Below are positions 34,101-43,483 of a DNA stretch of 45,078 nt, one piece after another. The notes under the pieces are model-generated. The model was not told the origin of the DNA, ran no database searches, and saw only the letters and a list, made by a program, of their open reading frames with translations. The stretch covers positions 1-45,078 of the forward strand of contig CANFHO010000009.1 of the NCBI GenBank assembly GCA_947447005.1. Direction: 5' to 3'. How positions within the stretch are numbered: position 1 is the first letter of the stretch; each line of letters starts with the position of its first letter. The stretch is from Chitinophagaceae bacterium (lineage in GTDB: Bacteria > Bacteroidota > Bacteroidia > Chitinophagales > Chitinophagaceae). The position numbers and the translations under genes are program-made.

Positions 34101-34231
34101 CTTTCGCGATGTTGATCGGTGTAATTACAGGTACATACTCTTCTATCTTCGTTGCGGCACCTGTATTGGTGGACATTGCAAAAGACAAGCCTTTGGGCGA
34201 AGCTGATGCAGCCGGTAAGAAGAAAAAATAA
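31184..34231 (+). CDS. secDF: SecD-SecF fusion protein translocase subunit
   Basis: A 1015-residue fused SecDF that uses the proton-motive force to assist Sec export, located in the inner membrane. The SecD part has TM1 near the N-terminus, the LGLDLQGGMSVTLEVE motif (about 97-111), the P1 periplasmic domain and five more membrane helices including GMAVDTNVIIFERIKEEL (conserved Asp). The SecF part begins about 690 (SFKFIEYRKVAYAISVVVLGLG) with GVEYKGGRSY and ends with the SMNDTVIVFDRIRE motif. A low-complexity Ala/Thr/Lys-rich insertion (about 275-318) lies in the P1 region. Fusion of the two genes is normal in Bacteroidota. A perfect terminator follows. Confidence 0.97.
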   Translation: MQLKGLVRFFAIALILISFYQLHFTWVVRNHEQKQQDKAKTFVNANYGNAGTETKDLEFNKRLRKLLDSTRETTVTYGITGAISYQKAKEQELNLGLDLQGGMSVTLEVELEGLLKSLAVNPKDPALNNAINEAIADKKNSDADFITIFADAYKKQNPNAKLATLFAGSGRTVKTEDSDNDVITKLKASAEGAISNTFNVLQKRIDQFGVAQPNIQLDKNKGIITVELPGVKDDPERVRKYLQATANLQFWELYNIAELDKSFGDAEKALQAHYAGAKTIDTAATAKTTEAAKATDTTKTATIGELVKTGAPKTDSSAQKSIVHSFFRIFQPIPPQQDAQGRMSYAPSLGYITTSDTAQFNEYFNIESVRSQFPGNVRFAFGMQEINDKGVKSNIVPVYALKTIEGSDKAKLEGDGVQQATQDFDDKGRPAIKMQMTKQGERIWGDLTTANVNKPIAIVLDNIVYSAPNVINPITSGNSEISGSFSIQEAQDLANILQSGKLPAPAKIVQEQVVGPTLGASAIQGGTMAFAISFAVIFILMLVYYNTAGWVANIALILNLLFTIGVLSALGATLTAPGIAGLVLTIGMAVDTNVIIFERIKEELTLGKSYQMAVAEGYKRSMAPVLDAHITTLLTAIILFYFGLGPVLGFATTQILGILLSLFCGILISRLITDFWTNKNRHYEYFTATSKRVFKHASFKFIEYRKVAYAISVVVLGLGIGSYFNGFDQGVEYKGGRSYTVRFDAPTQNEKIRESLKGSFGEYPVLKTVGDNKTLNITTSFMIDNPSKSADSVVEGKLYEGLKKALPTGLSYADFQKSYKQSSQTVQASISDDLKKGAVKATLFAIIAIFLYIFLRFRDWRYSLGTIIALLHDVFVTLAVFSFLKGVVPFPLEIDQHFIAAVLTVIGFSMNDTVIVFDRIREYSTKLKGESKSGIINKAINDTLSRTIMTSLTVFLTLLILFIFGGEVTRGFAFAMLIGVITGTYSSIFVAAPVLVDIAKDKPLGEADAAGKKKK

Positions 34232-34245
34232 AAATATACCCAAAC

Positions 34246-34275
34246 AAAAAAACCGGCCAATTGGCCGGTTTTTTT
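34246..34275. terminator. Bidirectional rho-independent terminator
   Basis: A perfect palindrome, six A residues then CCGGCCAATTGGCCGG and at least six T residues, lies between the convergent secDF and IscA-type genes. Both strands read as GC stem plus T run, so it can stop both transcripts. Confidence 0.95.
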
Positions 34276-34293
34276 ATGCAATGAACTTTTTGA

Positions 34294-34638
34294 TTAAACA
34301 GCAAAGGAAGTACCGCAGCCACAGGTTGAAGAAGCGTTGGGATTGTTGAAAACAAATCCACGTGCATCCAGGCCATTCTTCCAGTCAATCTCCATTCCTA
34401 CCAGATAAATTGCATGCGCAGGAGTTATCACGCAAGGAATGCCATCTATTTCCTGTACTTCATCTCCCTCCTTCTTTTCATCCAAAGCCAGAATATAACT
34501 CATCCCTGAACATCCTCCCCCTTTTACACCGATACGCAAAAATTGCTCCTGTGCGTCGTTGCTTTCTGAAAAGAGTCGGCTAAGTTCCAACCTGGCGGTT
34601 TCTGTAATTCGTATAGGTGCTTGTGTAATGGTTTCCAT
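34294..34638 (-). CDS. IscA/SufA/ErpA-family iron-sulfur cluster carrier
   Basis: A 114-residue A-type Fe-S carrier (HesB family) that accepts or delivers [Fe-S] clusters to apoproteins in the cytosol. The three conserved cysteines are present: C43 in GGGCSGMSY, and C106 and C108 in STCGCGTSF. Family context (ISC versus SUF) is not visible because no other Fe-S genes are near. The upstream promoter (TTG at 34670-34672 and TAATTTTG at 34643-34650 on the minus strand, 19-bp spacing) places the likely transcription start within a few bases of the ATG, so the mRNA may be nearly leaderless. Confidence 0.95.
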   Translation of the reverse strand: METITQAPIRITETARLELSRLFSESNDAQEQFLRIGVKGGGCSGMSYILALDEKKEGDEVQEIDGIPCVITPAHAIYLVGMEIDWKNGLDARGFVFNNPNASSTCGCGTSFAV

Positions 34639-34642
34639 TCTG

Positions 34643-34672
34643 CAAAATTAATAACAAATCATACACCAGCAA
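34643..34672 (-). promoter_or_regulatory. Bacteroidota promoter of the IscA-type gene
   Basis: On the minus strand TTG (34670-34672) is followed after 19 bases by TAATTTTG (34643-34650), a full match to the TTG-N17-19-TAnnTTTG consensus. The -7 box ends only five bases before the start codon at 34638. Confidence 0.6.
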
Positions 34673-34688
34673 TTCAGGGAGCAAGATG

Positions 34689-34696
34689 TACATTTG
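34689..34696 (+). promoter_or_regulatory. Putative -7 promoter box for the DUF7935-like gene
   Basis: TACATTTG matches TAnnTTTG and ends 11 bases before the ATG at 34708. No TTG at -33 spacing is clear. It may drive the gene and the mutase gene downstream. Confidence 0.35.
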
Positions 34697-34707
34697 TTTA
34701 ACATATC

Positions 34708-35220
34708 ATGGAACTACAAAATCTCATCATTGCGGTTGTTATTTTAGCCATTCTGGCACTGACCATTCTGACCTATGTCAAAAAACCGCAAAAAAAGATT
34801 TCACCACAACCTCTTCAGCCAAATCCTTCCAATGGAAATACCGCCATTGTACTGCAGGCCTATGAGCGACTCGTAACCCTGACTGAAAGAATGGGTTTCA
34901 ATTCCTTGACACAGCGTTTGCAATCAGACATATTAAACGCACAGGACCTGGCCGCAGTTTATGCTGAAACCATTCGAAACGAATATGAATTCAATTTGTC
35001 GCAACAATTGTATGTAACAGACCACGTTTGGCAAGCCGTAACCGATATGAAAGATCAGCAGTTATTCATCCTACAACAGGTGTTGAATACCCTTCCAACC
35101 AATGCTACAGGCGCTACGCTGAATGAAGCACTCTCCCTTTTTCTGCAAATGGATGAAAACGCATCTCTCCAACAGACTGTTTTACAATTAATTCGGTTTG
35201 AAGCAAAAAAACATATCTAA
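34708..35220 (+). CDS. Membrane-anchored protein of unknown function
   Basis: A 170-residue protein with a single N-terminal membrane helix (LIIAVVILAILALTILTYV, residues about 6-24), a proline-rich linker (SPQPLQPNPSNG), and then a helical cytosolic domain (LQAYERLVTLTERMGFNSLTQ, YAETIRNEYEFNLSQQLYV). It resembles a conserved Bacteroidota family of unknown function that often has this anchor-plus-helices layout (possibly DUF7935, from memory). It is 18 bases upstream of the mutase-like gene, so the two are probably co-transcribed, but no functional link is evident. Confidence 0.75.
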   Translation: MELQNLIIAVVILAILALTILTYVKKPQKKISPQPLQPNPSNGNTAIVLQAYERLVTLTERMGFNSLTQRLQSDILNAQDLAAVYAETIRNEYEFNLSQQLYVTDHVWQAVTDMKDQQLFILQQVLNTLPTNATGATLNEALSLFLQMDENASLQQTVLQLIRFEAKKHI

Positions 35221-35238
35221 CATCATCAATATCCATCC

Positions 35239-36789
35239 ATGAATGATTCAAGGAAAACAGACTCGGGCATCGAAATAAACAAGGTATATACCCGGGATGG
35301 CATCCTTGATGAACCTTTACCCGGACATTTCCCTTATACTAGGGGTGTTCAGGAAGACATGTATCGGGGGAAATTGTGGACCATGCGACAATATGCCGGT
35401 TTCTCAACGGCACAGGAAAGCAACAACCGATACCACTTTCTGTTATCACAGGGTGTTAGCGGACTCAGTGTTGCATTTGATTTGCCCACCCAAATTGGAT
35501 ATGACAGCACCCATGCACTTTCTGAAGGTGAAGTGGGAAAAGTAGGTGTTGCGATTGATACAATCGAAGACATGAGGGAACTTTTCAAAGGAATTGATCT
35601 GGAAAAGGTTTCAACCTCTATGACCATTAATTCAACAGCCTTTATACTTTTGGCCATGTATGTGGCAGTAGCAAAAGAACAAGGTGCTGATTTGAAAAAG
35701 ATTTCAGGAACCATACAAAATGATATTCTGAAAGAATACGCAGCAAGGGGTACCTATATTTATCCGCCAAAACCTTCCATGCGCATCATCACAGATATTT
35801 TTGAATGGTGCAGCACAGCATTGCCCAAATGGAATACCATTTCAATTTCAGGATATCATATCAGAGAGGCTGGAAGCACAGCAGTTCAAGAGATTGCATT
35901 CACCCTGAGCAATGGCAAAGCCTATGTAAAAGCTGCATTGGATAAGGGGCTTGACATCAATACTTTGGGAAAAAGACTTTCGTTCTTTTTCAATGCACAT
36001 AATAATTTGTTTGAAGAAGTAGCAAAATTCAGGGCTGCCAGAAAAATCTGGGCGAATATCATGAAGGAATTGGGGGCAACAGACCCAAAAGCCTTGATGC
36101 TTCGTTTTCACACCCAAACAGGGGGCAGCACCCTTACCCAACAACAACCTCAGAATAACATTGCCAGGGTTACGCTACAGGCACTTGCAGCCGTGCTCGG
36201 AGGCACACAATCACTTCATACCAATGGTTTTGATGAAGCCATGGGATTGCCTACCGAAAATGCTGCTCAAATTGCTTTACGCACACAACAGATCATTGCA
36301 TTAGAAAGTGGCGCAGCAGATACAGCAGATCCACTGGGAGGTTCTTATTATGTAGAATCCTTGACAAACAGCATTGAATCAAAAGCATGGGAGTTGATCC
36401 AAGAAATAGATAGAATGGGCGGAAGTGTTGAAGCCATTGAAAATGGATATATGCAAGAACAAATTGCTGCAAGCGCTTATCAGCAACAAAGGGAGATTGA
36501 AAAAGAAGAAAAACGGGTTGTTGGGGTGAACTGTTTCACGACAAATACAGATGAGGAAACTTCCTTGTTGAAAGTAAGCGATAACATCAGAAATGAACAA
36601 ATTGAAAAAATCAACAAGATCAAGGCCAGCAGAGATGAAAATGCCGTTCAGCAAGCACTTCAACGCATTCATGATGCCATAAAAAATGGCACCAATATGA
36701 TGCCATCTGTGATTGAAGCGGTTGAAAAACATACTACACTTGGAGAAATTTCAGACCTGCTCAGATCGCTTTTCGGAGAGCACAAATAA
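35239..36789 (+). CDS. Acyl-CoA mutase large-subunit-like protein (methylmalonyl-CoA mutase family)
   Basis: A 516-residue TIM-barrel domain of the methylmalonyl-CoA mutase family. It has [37 protein letters not shown] (about 28-63) with the Tyr of RQYAGF, and [29 protein letters not shown] with the substrate-carboxylate Arg region. Other matches are [21 protein letters not shown] and [27 protein letters not shown]. The motif set favours methylmalonyl-CoA over isobutyryl-CoA. The C-terminal cobalamin-binding domain with DxHxxG is absent, so a separate B12-binding subunit is required. None is in the window. It follows the unknown membrane protein on the same strand and is tail-to-tail with the next gene with no gap. 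Confidence 0.9.
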   Translation: MNDSRKTDSGIEINKVYTRDGILDEPLPGHFPYTRGVQEDMYRGKLWTMRQYAGFSTAQESNNRYHFLLSQGVSGLSVAFDLPTQIGYDSTHALSEGEVGKVGVAIDTIEDMRELFKGIDLEKVSTSMTINSTAFILLAMYVAVAKEQGADLKKISGTIQNDILKEYAARGTYIYPPKPSMRIITDIFEWCSTALPKWNTISISGYHIREAGSTAVQEIAFTLSNGKAYVKAALDKGLDINTLGKRLSFFFNAHNNLFEEVAKFRAARKIWANIMKELGATDPKALMLRFHTQTGGSTLTQQQPQNNIARVTLQALAAVLGGTQSLHTNGFDEAMGLPTENAAQIALRTQQIIALESGAADTADPLGGSYYVESLTNSIESKAWELIQEIDRMGGSVEAIENGYMQEQIAASAYQQQREIEKEEKRVVGVNCFTTNTDEETSLLKVSDNIRNEQIEKINKIKASRDENAVQQALQRIHDAIKNGTNMMPSVIEAVEKHTTLGEISDLLRSLFGEHK

Positions 36790-37170
36790 TCAAATGCTAT
36801 TCACATAGAATTGGTTGAAGTCAGCCCGAAATGTATTTACATCCTCTTCCAATTCATCAATTCTTTCCTTTACACCTGAATGATGTGCCGCTTGAATGAG
36901 TCTATCCAACCTGTTATCAAACACCGTCTCCATCTCTGTTTCAAGCAAATGTGCATTGATCAGTGACTCAATATCCCCCAGTTTAATTTTCAACAATAAG
37001 AGCAATTCATTGAAATAATCTTTTTTCTTTTCAATTTCAGGCGTGCCCTCAATGCTTTCCAACGCATCAAGTCGCCCTTTGATGATATCTAAATAGGAAC
37101 TGTAAAAATCAATGGCATTGAGCCATTCAAAATGATCTGTTTGTTGAACAGGTGTTTCGGTGGTGAGCAT
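36790..37170 (-). CDS. Small coiled-coil protein of unknown function
   Basis: The chosen ATG at 37170 gives 126 residues. A GTG five codons upstream is possible. The sequence is acidic and almost all helical with heptad-like patterns (IDFYSSYLDIIKGRLDALESIE, LLLLLKIKLGDIESLINAHLLETE, ERIDELEEDVNTFRADF), consistent with a coiled coil or four-helix bundle. It has no signal or membrane segment, so it is probably cytosolic. No family is recognised. The stop touches the stop of the mutase gene. A terminator that ends the ABC-F transcript lies just upstream, so it needs its own promoter or read-through. Confidence 0.7.
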   Translation of the reverse strand: MLTTETPVQQTDHFEWLNAIDFYSSYLDIIKGRLDALESIEGTPEIEKKKDYFNELLLLLKIKLGDIESLINAHLLETEMETVFDNRLDRLIQAAHHSGVKERIDELEEDVNTFRADFNQFYVNSI

Positions 37171-37193
37171 ATATGTTGGTTTCACCGAAAGTA

Positions 37194-37227
37194 TAAAAAA
37201 ACCATCCCCAGGAAGATGAGGATGGTT
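37194..37227 (-). terminator. Rho-independent terminator after the ABC-F gene
   Basis: On the minus strand AACCATCC (37220-37227) pairs with GGATGGTT (37200-37207) across a 12-base loop and is followed by a T run. It lies about 27 bases beyond the ABC-F stop and upstream of the small coiled-coil gene. Confidence 0.8.
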
Positions 37228-37254
37228 ATCTGATGATATGATTTTAATTTGTTC

Positions 37255-38916
<1,662 letters not shown>

Positions 38917-38981
38917 GGCTAATTTCTGCAATAGCAGATTGACCGAAATGCATTAAATTCGGAGCCTAAACCAATCTACAC

Positions 38982-40283
38982 ATGAGAATCAAACCCATCC
39001 TCGTATCATTGGCATTTATTTGTCTCGCCAAGTTGAGTCAGGCCCAAACAACCATTCAGACACAAATCGATTCAAAAGCGGCAGCGATAGAACCAAAGCT
39101 TGTTGAATGGAGGCGACATATCCATCAAAATCCGGAGTTGGGCAACAGGGAATTCAAAACACAGGAATACATTGTGGCACATCTCACGAAATTGGGATTG
39201 GAAGTAACCAAAATCGCAAAAACAGGGGTTTTGGCTGTGCTCAAAGGCGGCAAACCGGGTCCAGTGATTGCACTTCGTGCAGACATTGATGGATTGCCAG
39301 TAAAAGAGCGTGTAGACCTGCCCTATAAATCAGTAGCCACATCCGAATACAATGGAGCTACGGTGCCGGTGATGCATGCCTGCGGACATGATACACATAC
39401 TTCGATTTTAATGGGAACCGCAGAGGTGCTGTCTTCAATGAAAAAAGATATTTCAGGAACGATAAAATTCTTCTTTCAACCTGCTGAGGAAGGATCTCCG
39501 GGAACGGAGGAAGGTGGCGCACCTTTGATGATCAAAGAAGGTGTGATGGACAACCCGAAAGTGGATGCAGTATTTGGATTGCACATTGCATCTGAACTCG
39601 AAATAGGAAAATTGAGATATGTCAGCGGATCATTCATGGCATCGTCTGATTGGTTTACGATCAAAGTGAAAGGAAAGCAAACCCATGGATCAACCCCCTG
39701 GACAGGCATGGATCCTGTAGCGATTGGTGCACAGATTGTAAACAATCTTCAGACCATCGTAAGCAGACAGGAAGATATTACCTTGGCACCCGCTGTTGTA
39801 ACAGTGGCGAAGTTTCATGCAGGCGTAAGAGCAAACATCATCCCTGAAGAGGCTGAGCTGGAGGGCACCATCAGAACACTCGATAGCAAGATGCAAAAAG
39901 ATATTCATGAGCGCATCAAACGTATGGCAGAAAAAACAGCAGAGGCTTGGGGTGCTAAAGCAGAAGTGATGATCGACACCAAAACACTGGTTACATATAA
40001 TGATCCTGCTTTGGTGAAAATGATGATTCCTTCGTTGGAAAGAGCAGCAGGAAAAGAGAATGCAGAAGCTGGCAGGTGGACCACAGGCGCAGAAGATTTT
40101 TCATTCTTCGGAACAAAAGCACCTGCGTTTTTCTTCAATCTTGGAGGAAGACCTAAAAATGTTGAAGCCAGTAAAGCCGCTCCACATCATACTCCCGACT
40201 TCTTCATAGACGACAGCATGTTGGATGTAGGAGTGAAAGCATTCTGCAATTTGGTGTTTGATTATGCAGCCTTGAAGAAATAG
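38982..40283 (+). CDS. Exported M20-family amidohydrolase/peptidase
   Basis: A 433-residue M20D-type metallohydrolase with a signal peptide (MRIKPILVSLAFICLAKLSQAQ). The catalytic region shows RHIHQNPELGNREF, ALRADIDGLPV, the metal-ligand motif HACGHDTHTSIL, the Glu pair in FFQPAEEGSPG and the late histidine in KAAPHHTPDF. The dimerisation domain contains KVKGKQTHGSTPWTGMDPV. Related enzymes hydrolyse N-acyl amino acids or hippurate-like amides. The substrate is unknown. It is probably periplasmic. The TAG stop starts the TAGGCAC heptamer array. Confidence 0.92.
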   Translation: MRIKPILVSLAFICLAKLSQAQTTIQTQIDSKAAAIEPKLVEWRRHIHQNPELGNREFKTQEYIVAHLTKLGLEVTKIAKTGVLAVLKGGKPGPVIALRADIDGLPVKERVDLPYKSVATSEYNGATVPVMHACGHDTHTSILMGTAEVLSSMKKDISGTIKFFFQPAEEGSPGTEEGGAPLMIKEGVMDNPKVDAVFGLHIASELEIGKLRYVSGSFMASSDWFTIKVKGKQTHGSTPWTGMDPVAIGAQIVNNLQTIVSRQEDITLAPAVVTVAKFHAGVRANIIPEEAELEGTIRTLDSKMQKDIHERIKRMAEKTAEAWGAKAEVMIDTKTLVTYNDPALVKMMIPSLERAAGKENAEAGRWTTGAEDFSFFGTKAPAFFFNLGGRPKNVEASKAAPHHTPDFFIDDSMLDVGVKAFCNLVFDYAALKK

Positions 40284-40355
40284 GCACAAGGGACAAGGCA
40301 CGAGGCACAAGGAAAAATCAAGAATGAATTTCTTGTGCCTTGTGCTCTGTGCCTA
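40281..40355. repeat. TAGGCAC heptamer array hairpin between convergent genes
   Basis: The left arm (40281-40311) is TAGGCACAAGGGACAAGGCA and continuing units of the type AGGCACA. The right arm (40332-40355) is the inverted equivalent (CTTGTGCC, TTGTGCT, CTGTGCC, TA). The arms pair over about 24 bases with a loop near 20. Both convergent genes end on the array: the TAG at 40281-40283 is the M20 stop and the TAG on the minus strand at 40353-40355 is the YggS stop. Confidence 0.85.
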
Positions 40356-41033
40356 ATGTATTTTGCCTCTGTTCCCAAATATCAAACTCCCTACCCTTAC
40401 CAGATTACTCCCCTCTTCTATGGCTATTTTATAATCGCCGCTCATGCCCATGGAGAGTGTATTGAACGTTGATGGAACATTATGTAGATGCTTGATTTTG
40501 TCGAAGAGCGACTTGAGTGATTTAAATTCATTACGCACCAATGAGGCATCATCTGAAAATGAAGCCATACCCATGAGTCCACATACATTGACATAACCCA
40601 GGGTATCTTCCTGAAATATTTTTTGTGCTGTATCAAAAGCTTCTTGCAAGTCAAAACCGAATTTAGTTTCTTCCTGTGCAATATGCACTTGCAATAGACA
40701 GTTGATTTTTTTGTTGATTTTTTTTCCTTCCTTGTTGATGGCTTCCAATAATTTAATACTATCCACGCCATGAATCAGATGAACAAATGGGGCGATGTAT
40801 TTTATCTTGTTGGATTGAAGGTGCCCGATAAAATGCCAACAAATATCCTTTGGCAATGCATCGTTTTTTGCAACCAATTCCTGCACATAATTTTCACCAA
40901 AATCTTTTTGTCCTATTTCATATAGCTCGTCAATATCTTCACTGGGCTTGGTTTTGGAGACTGCGACCAGCAAGGCATTGCCATGATTGGTTTCCTTTAT
41001 AATTTGACTATAATTATTTTTATCAACAGACAT
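40353..41033 (-). CDS. yggS: YggS-family pyridoxal-phosphate homeostasis protein
   Basis: A 226-residue single-domain fold-type III PLP protein. The PLP-binding lysine is in LLVAVSKTKP (K27). The conserved GENYVQELVAK, WHFIGHLQSNK and the C-terminal SMGMSGDYKIAIEEGSNLVRVGSLIFGNR (phosphate-binding region) are all present. YggS/PLPBP proteins buffer free PLP and affect amino- and keto-acid pools in the cytosol. They are usually not enzymes. Length is normal. A TAACTTTG box (minus strand, 41053-41060) lies 20 bases upstream. Confidence 0.95.
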   Translation of the reverse strand: MSVDKNNYSQIIKETNHGNALLVAVSKTKPSEDIDELYEIGQKDFGENYVQELVAKNDALPKDICWHFIGHLQSNKIKYIAPFVHLIHGVDSIKLLEAINKEGKKINKKINCLLQVHIAQEETKFGFDLQEAFDTAQKIFQEDTLGYVNVCGLMGMASFSDDASLVRNEFKSLKSLFDKIKHLHNVPSTFNTLSMGMSGDYKIAIEEGSNLVRVGSLIFGNRGKIH

Positions 41034-41052
41034 TTTTGTGTTATTTGAACAA

Positions 41053-41060
41053 CAAAGTTA
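41053..41060 (-). promoter_or_regulatory. Putative -7 promoter box for yggS
   Basis: The minus strand reads TAACTTTG, matching TAnnTTTG, 19 bases before the yggS ATG at 41033. A -33 TTG at ideal spacing is absent. Confidence 0.35.
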
Positions 41061-41129
41061 ACTCAGGAAAGGATAAGACATGTAAAATAAAAAGAGCCTG
41101 CAATCAAACTGCCATTCCAGAACCATTGA

Positions 41130-41659
41130 TTACCAATTGTTTCATTGGACATCAATGTACTTGTTGTATCTCTGCTGATGATTGCCTTTTTAGACGTTGG
41201 ATTTATCGTTACAGAAAGCTTGGTTCTCGGACTTTTTCATCCGTTTGAATTATTGGTTTGAATCAAATAATAGTTGATCGGTTTACCAGCTGGGAAATTC
41301 ATTCTTACATTTTTTGTATGGCAAGCCAATTACAGATGCCAAATAGGTTGCAGCATCGTTGAATATTAATTTTTCGACTTCAATAAGATTAATAAATGAT
41401 TTTATTAAAGTTGGGAATTTTAATAGAAACCACTGGATTTAAACGTAAATGTATTTTTTTATTTGACAATTTTGTTCAATTTTTTAGCTGATAATAGCAT
41501 TTGAAGCTGGATTTACAACCCGCACTACTTTTTGAAGATGCAGAAACCAAAGAAAAATTTAAAATCCAGATTAAATGCTAGTCCAAGCTTTATTATAATG
41601 GTCAACCAGAATTTGATCATGTATTGGCAAGAATTGCAAAACACTTGCCCAACCTATAG
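41130..41659. pseudogene. Apparently decayed coding remnants in a 730-bp gene-poor stretch
   Basis: Between yggS and the GH20 gene no intact gene is seen, but there are fragments that read like protein. Plus strand, 41130-41261: a hydrophobic frame (VLVVSLLMIAFLDVGFIVTE) with no proper start. Plus strand, 41498-41659: a hydrophilic frame (KLDLQPALLFEDAETKEKFK, then KLYYNGQPEFDHVLARIAKHLP) interrupted by one in-frame TAG at 41579-41581. Minus strand, 41283-41438: a 51-residue open frame (ending YKKCKNEFPSW) without an ATG. They may be remains of one or two inactivated genes. No family is claimed. Confidence 0.4.
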
Positions 41660-41762
41660 GTGTTCAAATAAATCTATACAATTTGAAAGGCTGAGGGATG
41701 TGAGTTGATTATGTGTCCGTGTTGATTAATTTCTTGTAAACCTATTTTAGGATAAGACAAAA

Positions 41763-43388
41763 CTAATGGGTTTCGAACTCCTTTCCATACTGTATTCCCA
41801 ACCAATCATATCTCTTCATCAGTGAAGGCATTTTATTTTTAAACGTATTCCAGTTTTTATTTTCTTTTCTGGTCCATAGAACTTCACTAAGTGCAGACAT
41901 TCTAGGAAAAATCATGTATTCAACTTTGGATTCATTGTTCATGTATTCCGTCCATACGTTTGCCTGGGCGCCCATTACATATTTTGAATCTTCACCAGTC
42001 ATTTCTTTTGAAACAGGATCATATCCATAAACCTTTTCTATAGGTAAGTATCCTCCTATAACCAAGGAATCCTCTTTTTTAAATTGTGCATAATCAAGGT
42101 AAACATAACTATTAGGGGTCATAACAACTTTGTGTTTTTGCTTAACAGCAATCAAGCCGCCCTCTTCTCCTCTCCAGCTCATCACTGTTGCATTTGGTGC
42201 CAAACCACCATCGATGATTTCATCCCAACCAATCATTTGCTTTCCCTTTTTGTTCAGATATTTTTCAATCTCTTTTATGAAATAACTCTGCAAACCATTT
42301 TCATCTTTTAGTCCTTTTTCTTTGATTAATTTTTGGCAAAAGTCAGACCGCTTCCAGAATTCTTTTGGGCACTCATCGCCTCCAATATGAATATATTTAC
42401 CGGGGAACAGTGTTGTTATTTCATCAAATACGTCTTGTAGAAATTTGAATGTATATTCTGATGGGCAAAAAACATCAGGATATACACCCCATGCTTGTTG
42501 AACTTGTTTCCCAGTGCTATCTCCATACCAACTTACCGCAGTTGAATGCATCGTATTTTCTTTAGGGAAACAACTCAATTCAGGGTATGCGGCAATCGCT
42601 GCAGATGCATGGCCAGGCAATTCTATTTCTGGTATTATATCAACATATCTTTTTGCTGCATATGCAACCACCTCTTTGATTTCCTCTTGAGAATAAAATC
42701 CACTGTGTTTTATTTTGTCATTTCCAGTGCCTGGAAAACGACCGATTATCGTTCCGTTTCTGGAACTCCCAATCTCTGTTAGTTTGGGATATTTCTTGAT
42801 TTCGATCCGCCACCCTTGGTCTTCTGTTAAGTGCCAATGAAAAGTATTCATTTTATGCATGGCGAGAAAATCAATGAATTTTTTTATAAAAGAAACGGGG
42901 AAAAAATGACGGCCTACATCTAAAAGCATTCCGCGGTATGCAAAACGTGGAGCATCTTCAATCGTTAAGAATGGAACCGTTAGACTTTCTGATCTTTCTA
43001 ATGGCAATAGTTGAATCAGTGATTGAATTCCATAAAAACTGCCTGTCTCATTGTCTCCTGATATAAGAACCCCTTCCTTTTTTATTATTAGTCTATACGC
43101 TCCAACTATAGGGTAGTCCATTCTTTCCTTTCCCAATACAATGTTTCCTGAATAGTCCCCTTTTGTGATAACCTGAAGTCGAAACCCATAAAAACGATGG
43201 AGGTAATCGTTGAGAAAATCTGCCGAATTGATTAAATCAGTGCCTTCAACCAATATTTTGGTAGATTTTGTAATGCTAAAAGACCCAGCAAAAGTTTTTA
43301 TACTATTGGGTAACGGAACAATGTTGATTCCCTGAGAACTAGCATTCAACTTTAAGAGGAGAAAAAAAGAAAAGATTAAATATCTCAT
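41763..43388 (-). CDS. Beta-N-acetylhexosaminidase, glycoside hydrolase family 20
   Basis: A 541-residue exported GH20 enzyme that releases terminal N-acetyl-hexosamines from glycans or chitooligosaccharides. A signal peptide (MRYLIFSFFLLLKLNASSQG) precedes a GH20b N-terminal domain (about 20-145). The catalytic barrel follows with RGMLLDVGRHFFP, FHWHLTEDQGWRIEI, PEIELPGHASAAIAAYP and the catalytic pair in HIGGDECPKEFW (D338, E339). The C-terminal region has VMSWRGEEGG and QANVWTEYM. The enzyme probably acts in the periplasm or on the surface. It follows a decayed region and lies in an AT-richer part of the window. There is no operon partner of obvious function. Confidence 0.95.
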   Translation of the reverse strand: MRYLIFSFFLLLKLNASSQGINIVPLPNSIKTFAGSFSITKSTKILVEGTDLINSADFLNDYLHRFYGFRLQVITKGDYSGNIVLGKERMDYPIVGAYRLIIKKEGVLISGDNETGSFYGIQSLIQLLPLERSESLTVPFLTIEDAPRFAYRGMLLDVGRHFFPVSFIKKFIDFLAMHKMNTFHWHLTEDQGWRIEIKKYPKLTEIGSSRNGTIIGRFPGTGNDKIKHSGFYSQEEIKEVVAYAAKRYVDIIPEIELPGHASAAIAAYPELSCFPKENTMHSTAVSWYGDSTGKQVQQAWGVYPDVFCPSEYTFKFLQDVFDEITTLFPGKYIHIGGDECPKEFWKRSDFCQKLIKEKGLKDENGLQSYFIKEIEKYLNKKGKQMIGWDEIIDGGLAPNATVMSWRGEEGGLIAVKQKHKVVMTPNSYVYLDYAQFKKEDSLVIGGYLPIEKVYGYDPVSKEMTGEDSKYVMGAQANVWTEYMNNESKVEYMIFPRMSALSEVLWTRKENKNWNTFKNKMPSLMKRYDWLGIQYGKEFETH

Positions 43389-43483
43389 GAAATTACTATT
43401 CTTATTATGTAGCGACTGGAAATATGTCTTTTTAACTTATTTATAAAAAAGGAATTTTTAAAATACTTATTGTGAAGTATCAA

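Noticed and set aside
35221-35238. A cobalamin riboswitch before the mutase gene
   Set aside because: Only 18 bases separate it from the preceding gene, and the gap before that gene is too short and lacks a B12 box.
41036-41248. A 70-residue cysteine-rich protein on the plus strand
   Set aside because: It has no signal or recognisable motif, and a more protein-like frame lies in another phase of the same stretch. It is treated as part of the decayed region.
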